The notes beneath the pieces are model-generated. The model did no database searches. It was not told the origin of the DNA and was given only the letters and a program-made list of their open reading frames with translations. A stretch of DNA of 64,000 nt from Paracentrotus lividus (Eukaryota; Echinodermata; Echinoidea; Camarodonta; Echinidae), in NCBI GenBank assembly GCA_940671915.1, contig CALNVZ010003426.1, positions 15,850,022 to 15,914,021 on the forward strand. Direction: 5' to 3'. Every line of letters begins with the position of its first letter. The stretch's first letter is position 1. Shown here in pieces: positions 31,101 to 41,584 of this stretch. The translations under genes and the position numbers were made by a program.

Positions 31101-33378
31101 CACACACACACACACACACACACCGTCATACACGCATACACACCCTCACAACAAACACACACACACCCCCCTACATGAAAAAAAAACCTCTAAAGATATC
31201 ACTCTTTTATGCAAAAGTATAATAGGCAAAACTAATCATATGTTACAATCATAATCTTATAGGTACCGTAGATTATAAATTATTTGACTGTTAAACGTCA
31301 AAATGGTAATTGAGTTTTGTCTCTCGATTATTTTATTCAGGGAGGATCGGGTTCAACGATCACCATCGTATTTAATGATTTCGACTTCGAGGACCACGAA
31401 AACTTTGAATACGACTACCTCAATATACGAACAAGTGCCAGTGATCTGAAAGGAACTTGTTTCTGTGGAAGTGAACTGCCGCCAGTGTTTTCCACATCAT
31501 CCGGTGAAATGATCTTGACCTTTCATTCTGATCAGTTTGTTAACGGCCGTGGCTTCCGGGCCACGTACTTCATCAGTGGACCACTGGTCGGCGAAGAAGA
31601 GACAACGACAATGACAACCACCACGACAATGGCAACGACTACGACACAGATGACGACCACAACTCAGATGCCCACAACGACAGAAGCAGGAGGTGGTACG
31701 TATAGGGGAAAGTGGGATAAAGCGGACCCTCTAACTTTGACAGGTCCCAATCCCAAAACAATAAAACAAACAAAAAATGCTAGGAGTGAAATGTTACCGA
31801 GTTAATATCGAAGATAAGCCAATCTTATAATAAACCAATCAAGATATTCCATCATCCTAACAAACAAAAATAAAAGAATTAAACGTTACATAATGAAATG
31901 GATCTATCAGGAACAGACCGATCATAACCATTTTTCATTGAAGCTCCTTGCTTTCATCTTGATTTTCTAAAAGAATTCATAGGTACGTGCGGAGGCTATT
32001 TCGGATCTCTTGAAGGCACCATGGCCTCGCCGAACTATCCCGCCGAGTACCCAAACAACGCCATCTGCTCCTACTACATGGTCGTTCCAGTTGGTCGTCG
32101 AGTAGAGCTAACTATCCACCATCTCGACATCGAATGCACCGACCAATGCGTCGATGACTACGTCAGTATAAGCTTGGGTATTGGAGTCGATGTCCCAATG
32201 AGGTCAGTTTTTTTTAGTCTCCTCATCTCGAATCTGAATTTTTAGGTCAATTATTGCAAGTGCAAGGTAGAGCCAGAACAGTAACGATAGTCTAAGGAAA
32301 TTTGAATGTAAACCAAACTTCATGTCAGATTAAAGTCCCATTAAAAATATTAACACTAATGACACAAATGGGCAGTATGCATTAAAAAAAAACAGTTACC
32401 TCTTTTTGTCAGTACGACAAAGTTTATCCTCACAACCTTTGAGCAGTTATTACCTTGGTAAGACGATATCTTTCTTGTTCACCAAGCATGCCAAGGATGT
32501 GCTCAAATGAGTATAGTTACCCTCATAGTGATACGGGCTTACCACTTTAGGCCTACTAACCGTCATGACCGTTGAAGATCGAATATTTTCTTTGCATTCT
32601 CGATCTTGACACTTATCTCTGTCCCATATCGTAGCAGAATTTTGTCATGTACGAACATTTTTTTTATATACTGATAATATAAGGAAACCATCCTCAGGTA
32701 GAAAATATGAGGCATTTCACCGCAATTTAACGTTCGTTTTCGCAAAATTTAAAAACGTCTCGGACAAACAATAGCATGACCCGCCTAAAAAAGCCCATAC
32801 TTTAGAAGAAATTAGGTATATTACGGTCTTATAGCCCCCCCCCCCTCTCCGTTTATTTCTTGGCCGGCGTAACCCCCGCCCCCCCGAAAAAAAATAATAA
32901 AATGAAATAAATAAAAAAAAAAAAAAAAAAAAAGAAATCCTTGATATGCGTAAGGGGGATTACAAATATGTAATGAAATTATTTTTAGGCGTTTGATTTT
33001 GTTACATTATCCGTTTGCAAGTTAGAATGTAAATTTCGAAACGATGATTTTCATTTATCATGGAGACAAGACAAGACAATATGCAAGTTTTTCCACAAAA
33101 ATCATATATGTTAATAACAAATGAACATAAGCATAATTATATTCGTATACACTAACTGACGTGCCACTCTTACTACCAATAATGCAATACGTGGATAAAT
33201 ATTATTTTTTCTCTCACCTTTTTCTAATTTTTCTATAATTTTCAGACTTTGTGGATCAATAGCGCCGGTGGGTACATTCATTTCATTACAGAACTGGTTA
33301 CAGGTGCGATTCCGATCTGATTCTCAAGGGACACGATCAGGATTCACAGCGTCTTATCGTACCATTGATATAATATAA
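19015..33378 (+). CDS. BP10: Astacin metalloprotease, blastula protease (BP10/SpAN)-like, eight coding exons
   Basis: Secreted zinc endopeptidase of about 600 residues. Order: signal peptide (1-19), prodomain with FQSD (45-48, aligned to the astacin FxGD inhibitory motif), basic cleavage site RKKRK (78-82), astacin domain with HEIGHAIGFIHEQSR around residue 185 followed by PDRD, Met-turn SLMHYG, EGF-like Cys cluster, CUB1, Thr-rich linker, CUB2. Coding exons: 19015-19116, 25090-25300, 27329-27551, 30015-30218, 30728-31084, 31341-31695, 31983-32202, 33246-33378. All have GT donors and AG acceptors, and phases agree except between exons 3 and 4. Sea-urchin BP10 and SpAN have this domain order and length and act extracellularly in the early embryo; the role here is inferred from the family. 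It could be another EGF-CUB astacin paralogue, so the symbol is provisional. Confidence 0.85.
19425..19934 (+). repeat. 5' LTR
   Basis: 510 bp, TG start and CA end, about 99 percent identical to the 3' copy by eye. Confidence 0.9.
19935..19965 (+). promoter_or_regulatory. tRNA-Leu primer-binding site with a poly-G expansion
   Basis: Directly after the LTR, TGG is followed by a G run and then TGTCAGGAGTGGGATT, which is complementary to the 3' end of tRNA-Leu. A standard site would be TGG joined directly to TGTCAGG; here extra G residues separate them, probably by slippage. Confidence 0.7.
20560..21943 (+). pseudogene. Gag-like coding region with acidic repeats, frame-broken
   Basis: Pieces in different frames read as a retroelement Gag: KFSGYFDDSTSETPLSDW, then LTGPAREEI and RSSFTKVVKALRDCFGQR, then VQREKEDLVEFSRELIRLYA. 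These match the usual Gag order of a conserved W-containing block, LTGPA-type helix and Lys/Arg-rich helix. The downstream half (21303-21943) encodes about three acidic repeats built on EPDFEIDFEFDLDIFDLSD and EECSENVGQ. At least two frameshifts separate the blocks. No zinc knuckle or polymerase was found. Confidence 0.6.
22338..22848 (+). repeat. 3' LTR
   Basis: 511 bp, same termini as the 5' LTR, followed by the duplicated GTTA. Confidence 0.9.
24321..24344. repeat. (TA)n microsatellite
   Basis: Twelve TA dinucleotides in the spacer of the intron 1 inverted repeat. Confidence 0.9.
25090..25300 (+). CDS. BP10: Astacin gene exon 2: prodomain, cleavage site and mature N terminus
   Basis: Encodes 70 residues plus one base (acceptor CCTCAG, donor GTGAGT). 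FQSDIMLT matches the place of the FEGD motif whose Asp caps the catalytic zinc in astacin zymogens, with Ser in place of Gly. TRKKRKAIS gives a furin-like site and a mature N terminus beginning AIS, followed by RWPMKTVPYE, the usual first strand of astacin domains. Confidence 0.85.
25316..26400 (-). repeat. Minisatellite in astacin intron 2, first subfamily
   Basis: About twenty diverged units of roughly 45-60 bp built on GGGGTCCGCAATGTAAGG, ATCTCTCCTTGGGGAACAG and TAGTG. Minus-strand frames of up to 118 codons arise because the unit lacks stops in one frame; their Arg/Pro/His-rich repeats are not taken as protein. Confidence 0.85.
26400..26970 (-). repeat. Minisatellite in astacin intron 2, second subfamily
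   Basis: Units of about 45-50 bp of the form GTCCACAACCTAAGGGTCTC then TGCATTGGGAAATCGTAGT. Clearly related to the preceding subfamily but with a distinct consensus, so the array grew in two phases. Confidence 0.8.
27329..27551 (+). CDS. BP10: Astacin gene exon 3: N-terminal half of protease domain
   Basis: Begins in phase 1 after TATGTAG and reads VPDIEVIMAGMKQW. It carries three of the four conserved astacin cysteines (NTCIRF, GCWSYVG, GVGCEE). The best donor, AAG then GTAATA at 27552, leaves two extra bases that do not fit the phase-0 start of exon 4. Confidence 0.85.
27704..28759. mobile_element. Palindromic TA-flanked element in astacin intron 3
   Basis: 1056 bp with termini AACCCCTCACAAAAAGTTTC and its inverted form, and TA on both sides (27702-27703, 28760-28761). 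Two arms of about 520 bp are near mirror complements. Each arm holds an internal direct duplication (GTTCCGCAACTC and GGCCCTAATAACTTTT in one unit, TTTCGCAAATCG and GGGCCATGATAACTTTT in the other). Tc1/mariner-like and nonautonomous. Confidence 0.75.
28771..29868. mobile_element. AACGTT-rich palindromic element in astacin intron 3
   Basis: 1098 bp starting CCCAACTAACAAATGGACG and ending CGGTGTTTGCTGGG, flanked by TA (28769-28770, 29869-29870). The outer 350-400 bp on each side are packed with AACGTT and AAAACGTTTT palindromes, several dozen in all; the middle is ordinary AT-rich DNA. Ends of the ACCCAGCAAACA type are known from nonautonomous DNA transposons of marine animals. Confidence 0.7.
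30015..30218 (+). CDS. BP10: Astacin gene exon 4: catalytic zinc site
   Basis: 68 codons, phase 0 at both ends (acceptor CACATAG, donor GTATGA). It contains HEIGHAIGFIHEQSR with the three zinc His residues and the catalytic Glu, then PDRDD, and ends with the Met-turn SLMHYGTY. All residues needed for catalysis are present. Confidence 0.9.
30299..30316. other. Assembly gap (18 N) in intron 4
   Basis: Eighteen unresolved bases follow a T-rich tract inside the intron between 30219 and 30727. No coding exon is affected. Confidence 0.99.
30728..31084 (+). CDS. BP10: Astacin gene exon 5: end of protease domain, EGF-like, start of CUB1
   Basis: 119 codons, phase 0 at both ends. YFSKDGFPTI continues the protease, and YKCNEDC holds the fourth astacin cysteine. 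CLNEGYQGPNCDCVCPEG and CQQN form the EGF-like Cys cluster. DCTFTFTEA then SLNYPNNYDDMQDCIYRIQ starts CUB1. Confidence 0.9.
31098..31123. repeat. (AC)n microsatellite in intron 5
   Basis: Thirteen AC dinucleotides, continued by imperfect CA-rich sequence to about 31166. Confidence 0.9.
31341..31695 (+). CDS. BP10: Astacin gene exon 6: CUB1 remainder and Thr-rich linker
   Basis: 118 codons plus one base. The CUB core reads ITIVFNDFDFEDHENFEYDY, with the acidic/Tyr positions of calcium-binding CUB domains, followed by FCGSELPP and a C-terminal RGFRATYFI strand. The last third is Thr/Met-rich (TTTMTTT-type), a likely O-glycosylated spacer before CUB2. Donor GTACGT. Confidence 0.9.
31983..32202 (+). 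CDS. BP10: Astacin gene exon 7: first two thirds of CUB2
   Basis: Phase 1 start (TCATAG acceptor), TCGGYFGSLEGTMASPNYP, then YPNNAICSYYM, the standard CUB opening with its first disulfide. The acidic DDYVSI strand follows. Ends with two bases of an Arg codon at donor GTCAGT. Confidence 0.9.
32203..33245. other. Astacin intron 7; nothing recognised
   Basis: AT-rich intron with poly-C (32828-32838, 32878-32885) and poly-A tracts and no recognised element. Confidence 0.6.
33246..33378 (+). CDS. BP10: Astacin gene exon 8: end of CUB2 and stop
   Basis: Completes the Arg codon, then LCGSIAPVGTFISLQ and the final CUB strands VRFRSDSQGTRSGFTASY, ending RTIDII and TAA at 33376-33378. The acceptor is TTTTCAG. 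Confidence 0.88.
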
Positions 33379-33575
33379 TCACTCCCCCCCCCCCTCATAC
33401 AGGGGCGTATCCATTTACGGATACATAATGGGAAGACTGGTGAAAGGTCTCATGTTGTTCGGCAGCCTGATCTACTGTAACCATTGGCGGCGATCCGGGG
33501 GGGGGGGGGGACGTTTCCCCCCTCGATTTTGAAAGCTTAACATATTTTTATGTAGTGACTATAGCTTGTGAAGCT

Positions 33576-33581
33576 AATAAA
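33576..33581 (+). promoter_or_regulatory. Candidate polyadenylation signal of the astacin gene
   Basis: AATAAA lies about 200 bp after the stop codon, just before a mirror-motif repeat copy at 33640. It is the first canonical hexamer downstream. Confidence 0.35.
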
Positions 33582-34026
33582 GAGGTAAAATGTATGTCAA
33601 ATACAATTGTAAATGTTATTATAAGGCAAAATTTTCGGCTCGCGCTTCGCGCTCGCAAACATTTTCATTAGTTTCTGCATAATCTGCAAAGTATGCGAAT
33701 TTTGAGTGAATTATTTTTCACTTTCGGGTATTTCCGTCCCCCCCCCCAGTGCCATCTTGGGCTCCATGAACATCATGAACATAATTCTTCCAAACAAAGC
33801 TATCTTGCATGACTGTTTGTAATTCCTGGTTGCTAGAAAGTCCAGTATATTTTTTTAGTTCATTCACAAAGGTATTTCGCAACGTCCTCTTTTTTGTTTT
33901 TTTGTTTTTTGGTTTCTTGCTTTGATTCCCAAATAATAAACGGGTTGGCAGAGAGTTCAGGATGTCGCATACATACAAATTTTAACTGGTACTCGTCCAA
34001 AGTCATACCAACAGACATTGATCTCA

Positions 34027-34575
34027 GGTAGCACAAAAACATCATAAAAACATTATAATGATGTTTGGCTTAACGGTTATGAAAATGTGTAAGTCAAATA
34101 TTAAAATCAATATATGAAAATCTAGGGTTTTAATATTTATAAAGCAAAGGTTTTTATAACATTAGATATAAACGTTATAAACTTATTTCTAAAATATTAG
34201 ACGTTGACGATATTTCAACATCATTAATTTTGTCAAGAATGTGAAGGAAAAAATACAAATAACATTTTGAAAATGTTTGAAAGTTATGTTCATTAAATGT
34301 TGCACTAATGTCATATACATGTAAATATCAAAGTAATATGTTTAAGAAACGTTTTGAATCTGTTTTTGAAACCATACATTTTCATACGAATTTGATATTT
34401 CTTGATAACATTACAATAATGTTTATTATATCAAAGTAATATGTTTAAGAAACGTTTAGAATCTGTTGAAACCATACATTTTCATACAAATTATATATTT
34501 CTTGATAACATTACAATTAATAATGTTTATTCTTGATGTTCTTTAAATGTTATTATAAAAACATTATATTTACGA
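34027..34575. mobile_element. AATGTT-rich element with internal 102-bp duplication
   Basis: Begins AGGTAGCACAAAAACATC and is dense in AACATT/AATGTTT motifs, resembling the AACGTT-rich element in style. Two adjacent copies of about 102 bp (34328 onward and 34430 onward) share GTAATATGTTTAAGAAACGT and ACCATACATTTTCATAC. The ends are not clearly inverted, so the boundaries are approximate. Confidence 0.45.
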
Positions 34576-34588
34576 TATCATCTGTTCT

Positions 34589-34727
34589 GGGGGCCATTTC
34601 ATCAAAGGACTTGTTGGACATTTTATCCGACAAATTTGCTCTCAGCCAATCAGATACAAGCATTTCAGTAGCTTATAACAGTTTGTCGGATAAAACGTCC
34701 GACAAGTCCTTTCATGAAACGCCCTCC
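34589..34727. mobile_element. 139-bp MITE with GGACTTGT and TTTTATCCGAC termini
   Basis: Left GGGGGCCATTTCATCAAAGG then ACTTGTTGGACATTTTATCC; the right side is the inverted form ending TTTCATGAAACGCCCTCC. A damaged relative lies at 43619-43745. Confidence 0.7.
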
Positions 34728-34739
34728 AGGACACTCCAG

Positions 34740-36000
34740 CTCATTGTATTATGCCCTTCTGTCTTTCATTACAATATGTTCCAAAAGTCTTGAAACATTC
34801 GATTCCAAAAGAAAAATTGGGGAATGTAATTAGATTCATTCAATTATTATATTTTTATTATTCATGGTTACATTTCAACGCGTCATTATGTTTTGACACA
34901 TACTTCATATGTTGTTTCTATGTAGAAAGTGTTCTCTTTGTAAATATGTATATATAATTTTGGGGTATTTTTGGTATCTTCTGAAAGATATATCTTTCAT
35001 AAGCCAAATAGTCTTAATAGTTTTCCGAAATATAAGAGGCCGACTCTTTACATTATTTATGATCTGAGTTTTGTCAGATTTGAATACGAATCAATTTCCA
35101 TGAAATGGATAACGTTGTTAATGAGGACACCAATGAATTTGTATTATACTTATATAGTAATTTTATACTATTTGATTTGTTTTGTTTCTTGTGTTATTGC
35201 AACAGGACCTCATGGAAGACCACCTTTAATGGTGATAATGTGCCACCTTGTATAAAGATCGGAAATAGATAAATAAATATACCAATAGATTTAATAGGCC
35301 TCCTTAAAGTTTTATTTTCCTATGCACTGACATCGGGCGTATGGCAGCCAATTCCTCAGTCGGGTCAGTTGTGTCACTTTATGATGATATCTCACTTGCC
35401 ATATGATAGTGTAACATCACAAAATTGGACTATTAATTATTCATACTTTTGTTAATATTATAGGATTTCCCAGTCACTGCCAGAAACTAGTCATTCCATT
35501 TGATAAGTGGTTCATTCAAGTTAGGACGATTTAGCTTTCAGTCAATTTTCCGGAGATCAGATTCCCTTTTCCAGCCATCAATTACATGTTTCATTTGTTC
35601 AAATTCCGATTAAGTGCACTATATACGTAAAACAGTAATTCAATTTAGCAGAGACGCTGTTATGATTGCGCAATACCGCCATAAGCAGCATTTAAATTCA
35701 TTCCGAGTTTTCCACTTACAGTAATTAGCATTCAAATTAGGACTTAAATTTATAGCTGCAGGAAATGTTTTTGTTTTTAACCATATAATTTTTTTTTCAT
35801 CAAATTGCTATTAGGAGCAACCGTGAATGAGTATGTACCTTATATTACGGCATGTGCTTAAGTATGAGATATATTTTCCAGTTATCAATTAGTTCATTAG
35901 TTCTCTTTTTACTCCTGTAACAATTTATCTTGCATAATTACATAGTCAACACACACAAACTCTTCCACATAACAAATTAATTCATGCGCGCTTTCGGGGG
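34740..36000. other. No gene recognised
   Basis: AT-rich, no convincing exon, repeat or terminal inverted structure seen. Confidence 0.55.
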
Positions 36001-36124
36001 GGGGGAGGGGGGTAGGCGGACAGGGGCGCCAAAAAAAAACAGGAGAAAGAGAAAGAATTGAAGGGGAAGAGAAAAGAGAAAAAAAAGAGAGGGAAGGGAA
36101 AGAAAACAAAGGGGGAAAAGGGGG

Positions 36125-36490
36125 CGCCAAATCAACTTTAAACTAAGGGCCGCCAAATAAACCTTAATTAGGGGCGCCATATTAATCTTTAACTAAGGGA
36201 GCCACTTTGATCTTGAATTTAGGGGGCGCAAAATGATTTTGAATTTAGGGGCGCCATATTTATCTTTAACTTAGGGGCTCCAAAGTGACCTAAAACATGT
36301 AGGATCTTAAATAAGTTGGCGCCGCTTTGATCTTGAATTAAGGGCGCCAATTGATCTAAAACCCAGGGGCGCCAAAGTGATTTGAAAACTTTTGGGGCGA
36401 CATATTGGCGTTAATTCGATGATAGATTCAGGGGCGCCAAATCGACCTGAAGCTAAGAGGCGCCAGATTGACCTTAATCTTAGGGGCGCA
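36125..36490 (-). repeat. GGGGCGCCAAA minisatellite, complement of the 15.6-kb patch
   Basis: About a dozen phrases such as GGGGCGCCAAATTGA followed by TTTAACTTA-type filler, 30-45 bp apart. The unit matches 15585-16085 in reverse complement. Confidence 0.65.
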
Positions 36491-36499
36491 TTAATGATC

Positions 36500-37317
36500 T
36501 TTGATATTTTATTCTAAAGCAGTTAACCAGAGCTTAAAGAAAAAAAGAATCTAGTTGTTTCATCATAGCACTCAACAGAAAATGATCTAAATCTCAATAA
36601 AAAGAAAACGTTATATTTTTTCATTATTATTATTATTCTCATGGAATAGATATAAAGCTTCAGAAAAAGAAATCGCTATCTTAAATGTTTAGTCTAAAAG
36701 TAACCAAGAATTTAAAACGATTGGCAACTTGGTTTAACCAATGCCAAAGTTGATTGACTCAGCGCGGATTTGATTGCGGGATTGCACGCATTCCATCCGA
36801 TTTACTAATTTGATTGCTTTTGAGAGTGATTTTGATTTGAAGGCTTTTAATACCAAAGCGAAGGAACTAAGTTGGAATTTGAATGATGAATTTGACGCAG
36901 TAGAAATATTTTGGGAATTCGAATGAACTGATTATCGAATGGAGTGACGAACTTCCGAAACTGGGTGGGAAATCCTATATTATATTTGTCTTTCATTTGT
37001 CTGTTTCTTTTTATAACCGATTAAATTCCATGGTTGAGCAAAATTCTTCAGCCAATCTGTTTTTAAAGTTAAGGGAGCTTTTATAGAATCAAGTTGAAGG
37101 TGCGGAGCCTTTCATGGGGACGCTTTAGTTCAAGCGCACATAAATAAGTGTGAATAAATACTGAACAAAGCGGTCTTCAGGCATATATGTCCGGGTAGGG
37201 TGGAGTTCGTTTCGCTCTAAAACATCAAAAAGGGATAAAAAAAACATTATATTCAAGAAAAAGATAATTGCATTGGTTCATGGATGAGTGGAGAAAGTGA
37301 GTATGTGCGTGTGTTGG

Positions 37318-37357
<40 letters not shown>

Positions 37358-37586
37358 GTATTATGTCTTAGATCGGGCGACTATAGAGCGGGAGGGGCGG
37401 CTCATAGCCCGAAACTCAAAGTAGGAAAAAACCCGATAACGATGGAAATGAACGACAACGGCTGTTAAAAGAAAAATCTGCTAATTTGTTCAGCCATAAT
37501 TACCTTTACAACGGCAATTGAAAACAAAACAAGATTTCTTGATAAAAAGAACGATTGAACCTGAAAATAACCCTCTCAATAATAAC

Positions 37587-37645
<59 letters not shown>

Positions 37646-38005
37646 AAGAAAAAAAAAACAAAAAAAAAACGAAGACCTAAAATAAAAACTCCCTTTGTTG
37701 GCCCGAGATTTTCCCAAATATTTCCTCCTCTTTTTGTTAATAAATAAATTGTGTATTAAGCATAACCTTCAGAGTATTGAAAAAAAAAATGACATAGTTG
37801 TATCACGTGATAAAGTGACAAGTTCTATTGTGAATAACCACATTTCTGCCAAGTGCCTTGGAGGGGACGCATCTATATAACATATCAGGGAACTTATAGT
37901 GACAACCAACATCAGGTAAAAACGTTTACATGGTTTAGCCGTCTATTTATTTGCTTAAGATTAATGGTAAGTAATTCTTTGTGTATTAAGGGAGGGGCGG
38001 GGACT
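36500..38005. other. No gene; two (GA)n microsatellites
   Basis: Contains (AG)n at about 37323-37354 and (GA)n at 37591-37640. Frames here come from these tracts. Confidence 0.6.
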
Positions 38006-38009
38006 TGTA

Positions 38010-38908
38010 CACTGTCCGTCATAAAGGTGGAATATTTTTTTGCCGCTATAGCGACATGATTTTGGTCTGACTCTAATTTCTTGAGTATGTTTGTCCCTGC
38101 TTTTACTTTTTGGGACCCTGGCTATATCTTGGACATTCTCCCAACCCTTCTCGTGGACCGTTTTCCAAAAAACTTTTGTCAACCCCCCGTGATGCCCATG
38201 CTGTTTTAAATTGTTCTTTAAGTTAAATCTATATTTCTGGGGACAGGCTTAGGTCTCTTGTCTAGGGGAGGGGTTGAAGTAAAAAACGAGATTGGTGAAA
38301 ATTCGGAATATTTTATTCCATCTTTATGCTGAAAACAAAAGAAATGAAAAACCACCTTTAACCCTTAAATATTATCATTTTCCCTTTAAATTTTGTTTAG
38401 CCTTGATGACAAGGCTGTAAATAGTCATTATAATATTTTATTTTGATTTATGTTTGGTTGAGATTTTACAATACAATTTACGGAAGATAAAAATTTCCAT
38501 GGTGTAAAAATAACAAAAATGAATGTTGAACCCCAATCAAAATAAATTTTGATCCCTCCCCTAGACAAAAGAGTCGAGCCTGAAACCATAACTCTAGATT
38601 TAATTTAAAGAACAATAACAAATCTCCACCTCAGACGTATTTCCTTGGGATAGGACTGAGGGGCCTTGGTGGGTCGCGTAACAAAAAAGGGCCCCAAAAA
38701 TAAGAAAAAATGACGAAAATGACCATCTTCTGGGGGTGACAAACTTTATTGGAAGATAAATCCCCGGGAAGGGTTAAAAGAACGTCCAAGATATACCCAG
38801 GATCCCAGAAAGTGAAGGCGGCGACAAACACATTCAAGAAATTAATAACGGAGCAACATAATGTTGCTTGAACCAGAAAAAAATATTCCACCTTCATGAC
38901 GAACAGTG
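38010..38908. mobile_element. Palindromic mariner-like element, 0.9 kb
   Basis: Termini CACTGTCCGTCATAAAGGTG and CACTGTTCGTCATGAAGGTG (right end inverted), flanked by TA (38008-38009, 38909-38910). The arms match inverted for about 180 bp, for example TATCTTGGACATTC and TATCTTGGACGTTC. No transposase frame. Confidence 0.7.
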
Positions 38909-38912
38909 TATA

Positions 38913-40846
38913 CAGTGCGTCCCAAAAAGAACTATACACTTTTGAAATGGCTGCCAAATAAAAAATATATGATTTTAGGTAATGAAATTTACATGTATGG
39001 AAAGCTCATTATCCATACTTTCATATGACACCAAAAAGTCTGAAAATAAGTCATGCATGAATGAGCAGCGTTCACTTTTGTAAAGGGTATTGAAATTAGG
39101 GTGCGCAGGAATTGCCATACCAATTTGTATGAGGAAAGTCATTTGGAACATATGGAATTGAGGATGATATGCAGAATTACTGATCAATTATGATGAGTTG
39201 GGGTTTGCTATTAAGTGAGATTTGTGGAAACGGGGATTACAATTTCATGCATGAGTGAACAGGAATATGTATTTCCTATTGTTGCATTGTAACTTTCCAA
39301 GGTGTATTCAGTGGTGTGTTAGTCAGGGTTCCCACAGTCATGGAAAATCCTGGAAAATCCTGGAAAATCCTGGAAAAATTGTGGTCATGGAAAGTCAGGG
39401 AAAAGTCAGGAAATTTGGAAAATTTGTGAAAAGTCATGGAAAGCCATGCAATTCTGTTTTCAAATTTCTGTGGGAACCCTTGGATGGCTGTGAGGGAAGG
39501 TGGATGCCATCATAACGTGTCAGAAAGGAAGCAGCACTTTAGTCATGGAAAAGTCATGGAAAAATCATGCATTGTGTTTCCAAATTTCTGTGGGAACCCT
39601 GGTTAGTGGTAGTCAGGATGGGGTGCAGAACAGGTGAGAGGCAGGGTAATTTTTTTATCACTTTTGATGATCGTTTTCATGATCTTTTGGATTGTCTGAA
39701 TGTCCAACATCAGTGACATTCTTTCCTTTTTTCAACAAACAGGTTGTGCATCGAAAGAGGAGGAGGACACACTTTTATTTTCATTTTGCACTATCAGATT
39801 TTCCCCCTCCTTTTTGCTTTGTTACAGGATGGATGAAACAGTTGTAAAATCGAAAAGACCAAAATTCAACTGAAAATAAAGACTGACATGTTAATTTCAC
39901 AAATTTGTGTTACACTGTACCATATTCCTTGACAAAAGTCAAAATTGCTAAAATGACTGGATAGTTGGTTGGTTGATCAATTGAGTTGTTTGATTTATTG
40001 GATAACAATAAGACATGGTGAGTGAAATAACTGTATGAAGATGATGTAATGCTTGATTAATTAGTTGGATTGACATTTGGAGACTGGTACACTGTTGATT
40101 AAGTGATTGCTAGCTGGCTGTTGATTGTCTTACTTATGTGACTGATTGATTGATTGATAGATTGATAGATCGTCATCAATCATCCCAATTTGGGTAAATG
40201 TGAGTAGACCGGGATGCGGGAAGGTAGTCAGGATATTTGGATTAGAAACCATTGAATATGAATGGTCAAAAACACACCCATGCAAAAAAAGAGAGAGATA
40301 GAGAGAGAGAGAGATAGAGAGGGAGGGAGACATGGAGAGAAAGAAAGAAGAGAGAGGGAGAGAGGGATGAAGACAAAGAGAGAGAGAGAAAGAGGAAGGG
40401 AGAGAAAAGGAAGAGAGAAAGAGATTAAACACACCACTGAAGGACCATACTAAATATATCTTGGAAAGTTACAATGCAACAATAGGAAATACATATTCCT
40501 GTTCACTCAAGCATGAAATTGTAATCCCCAATTCCACAAATTTCACTTAGCAAACCCCAACTCATCATAATTGATCAGTAATTCTGCATATCATCCTAAA
40601 TTCCATAAGCTCCAAATGACTTTCCTCATACAAATTGGTAGGGCAATTCCTGCGCACCTTAATTTCCATACTCTTTACAAAAGTGAACGCTGCTCATTCA
40701 TGCATGACTTATTTTCGGACTTTTTGGTGTCATATGAAAGTTGGGATAATGAGCTTTCCATACACGTTAATTTCATTACCTAAAATTATATATTTTTTTA
40801 TTTGGCAGCCATTTCAAAAGTGTATAGTTCTTTTTGGGACGCCCTG
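38913..40846. mobile_element. Palindromic mariner-like element, 1.9 kb, with nested insertion
   Basis: Termini CAGTGCGTCCCAAAAAGAAC and CAGGGCGTCCCAAAAAGAAC (right end inverted), TA on both sides (38911-38912, 40847-40848). Arms of about 410 bp (38913-39320, 40440-40846) are close inverted copies. The middle holds a hAT-like insertion and a GA-rich tract. CAGGGCGTCCCAAAAAG-type ends are typical of mariner families. Confidence 0.75.
39324..39601. mobile_element. hAT-like nonautonomous element nested in the mariner-like element
   Basis: Starts CAGGGTTCCCACAG and ends CTGTGGGAACCCTG, with GTTAGT repeated on both sides. The interior is tandem CATGGAAAAGT and TCCTGGAAAA phrases. hAT elements start with CAG and make 8-bp duplications; only 6 bp match here. 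Confidence 0.55.
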
Positions 40847-41475
40847 TATAATACATATTTTTCATATGCTGGCAATTGGGATTAGAGTAAAAAAAATCTT
40901 TGCTAAAATGTATTTTTGTTTGTGAGTGATATAGTTGTGATGGTCTTAATTAATGTTACATGAGGACAACAACAATCAATATTTTAATATCCCCTAGGTG
41001 CACAGTAAACGGAGACATTCAAATGGTTGCTGGTATGTTTGATTGCTAGTGGATATTCTTTGTAGTGAGAATGCTCACACTCGTCGCTAAATTATCATAT
41101 TAAAGTGGAAGTTAACCCTAGAATTTTGATGGCTTTAAAAGTGACAGAAAATTAACTGAACTATGAGTGAAAGTTGAAAGAAATCTACCAAAGAATATCG
41201 AAGTTATGAACGTGTAAAGTTTTGATTTTGTGATGCTCATATTGTATATAATATGTTTTGTTCATGCTTGATTTTTTTATCACTTGCATGTTGAGTCCAT
41301 GGGGTGGGGGTGCGGGGGGGGGGGGGGGTTGGCCCCCTTCAGATCTGGACCATCGATCACGTGATCGCAGCAAATATTTCCACGATAGTAGTATGCAGGC
41401 TACTCTACAAGAATGTAAGGTTAGTTTTCCGAAATAATATAGTTTTTTTTAAAGATTTTATATACATTAATTAAT
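40847..41475. other. No gene recognised
   Basis: AT-rich; a poly-G tract near 41317-41329 and no coding signal. Confidence 0.55.
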
Positions 41476-41529
41476 CAGGCGCGGATCCAGGGGGCCGGGC
41501 GGGCCCGCCCACCCCCGCAGCAGCAGCAG

Positions 41530-41584
<55 letters not shown>

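Noticed and set aside
40130-40453. Ser/Leu-rich and Arg/Glu-rich frames
   Set aside because: Translations of a GA-rich simple repeat in the middle of the mariner-like element.
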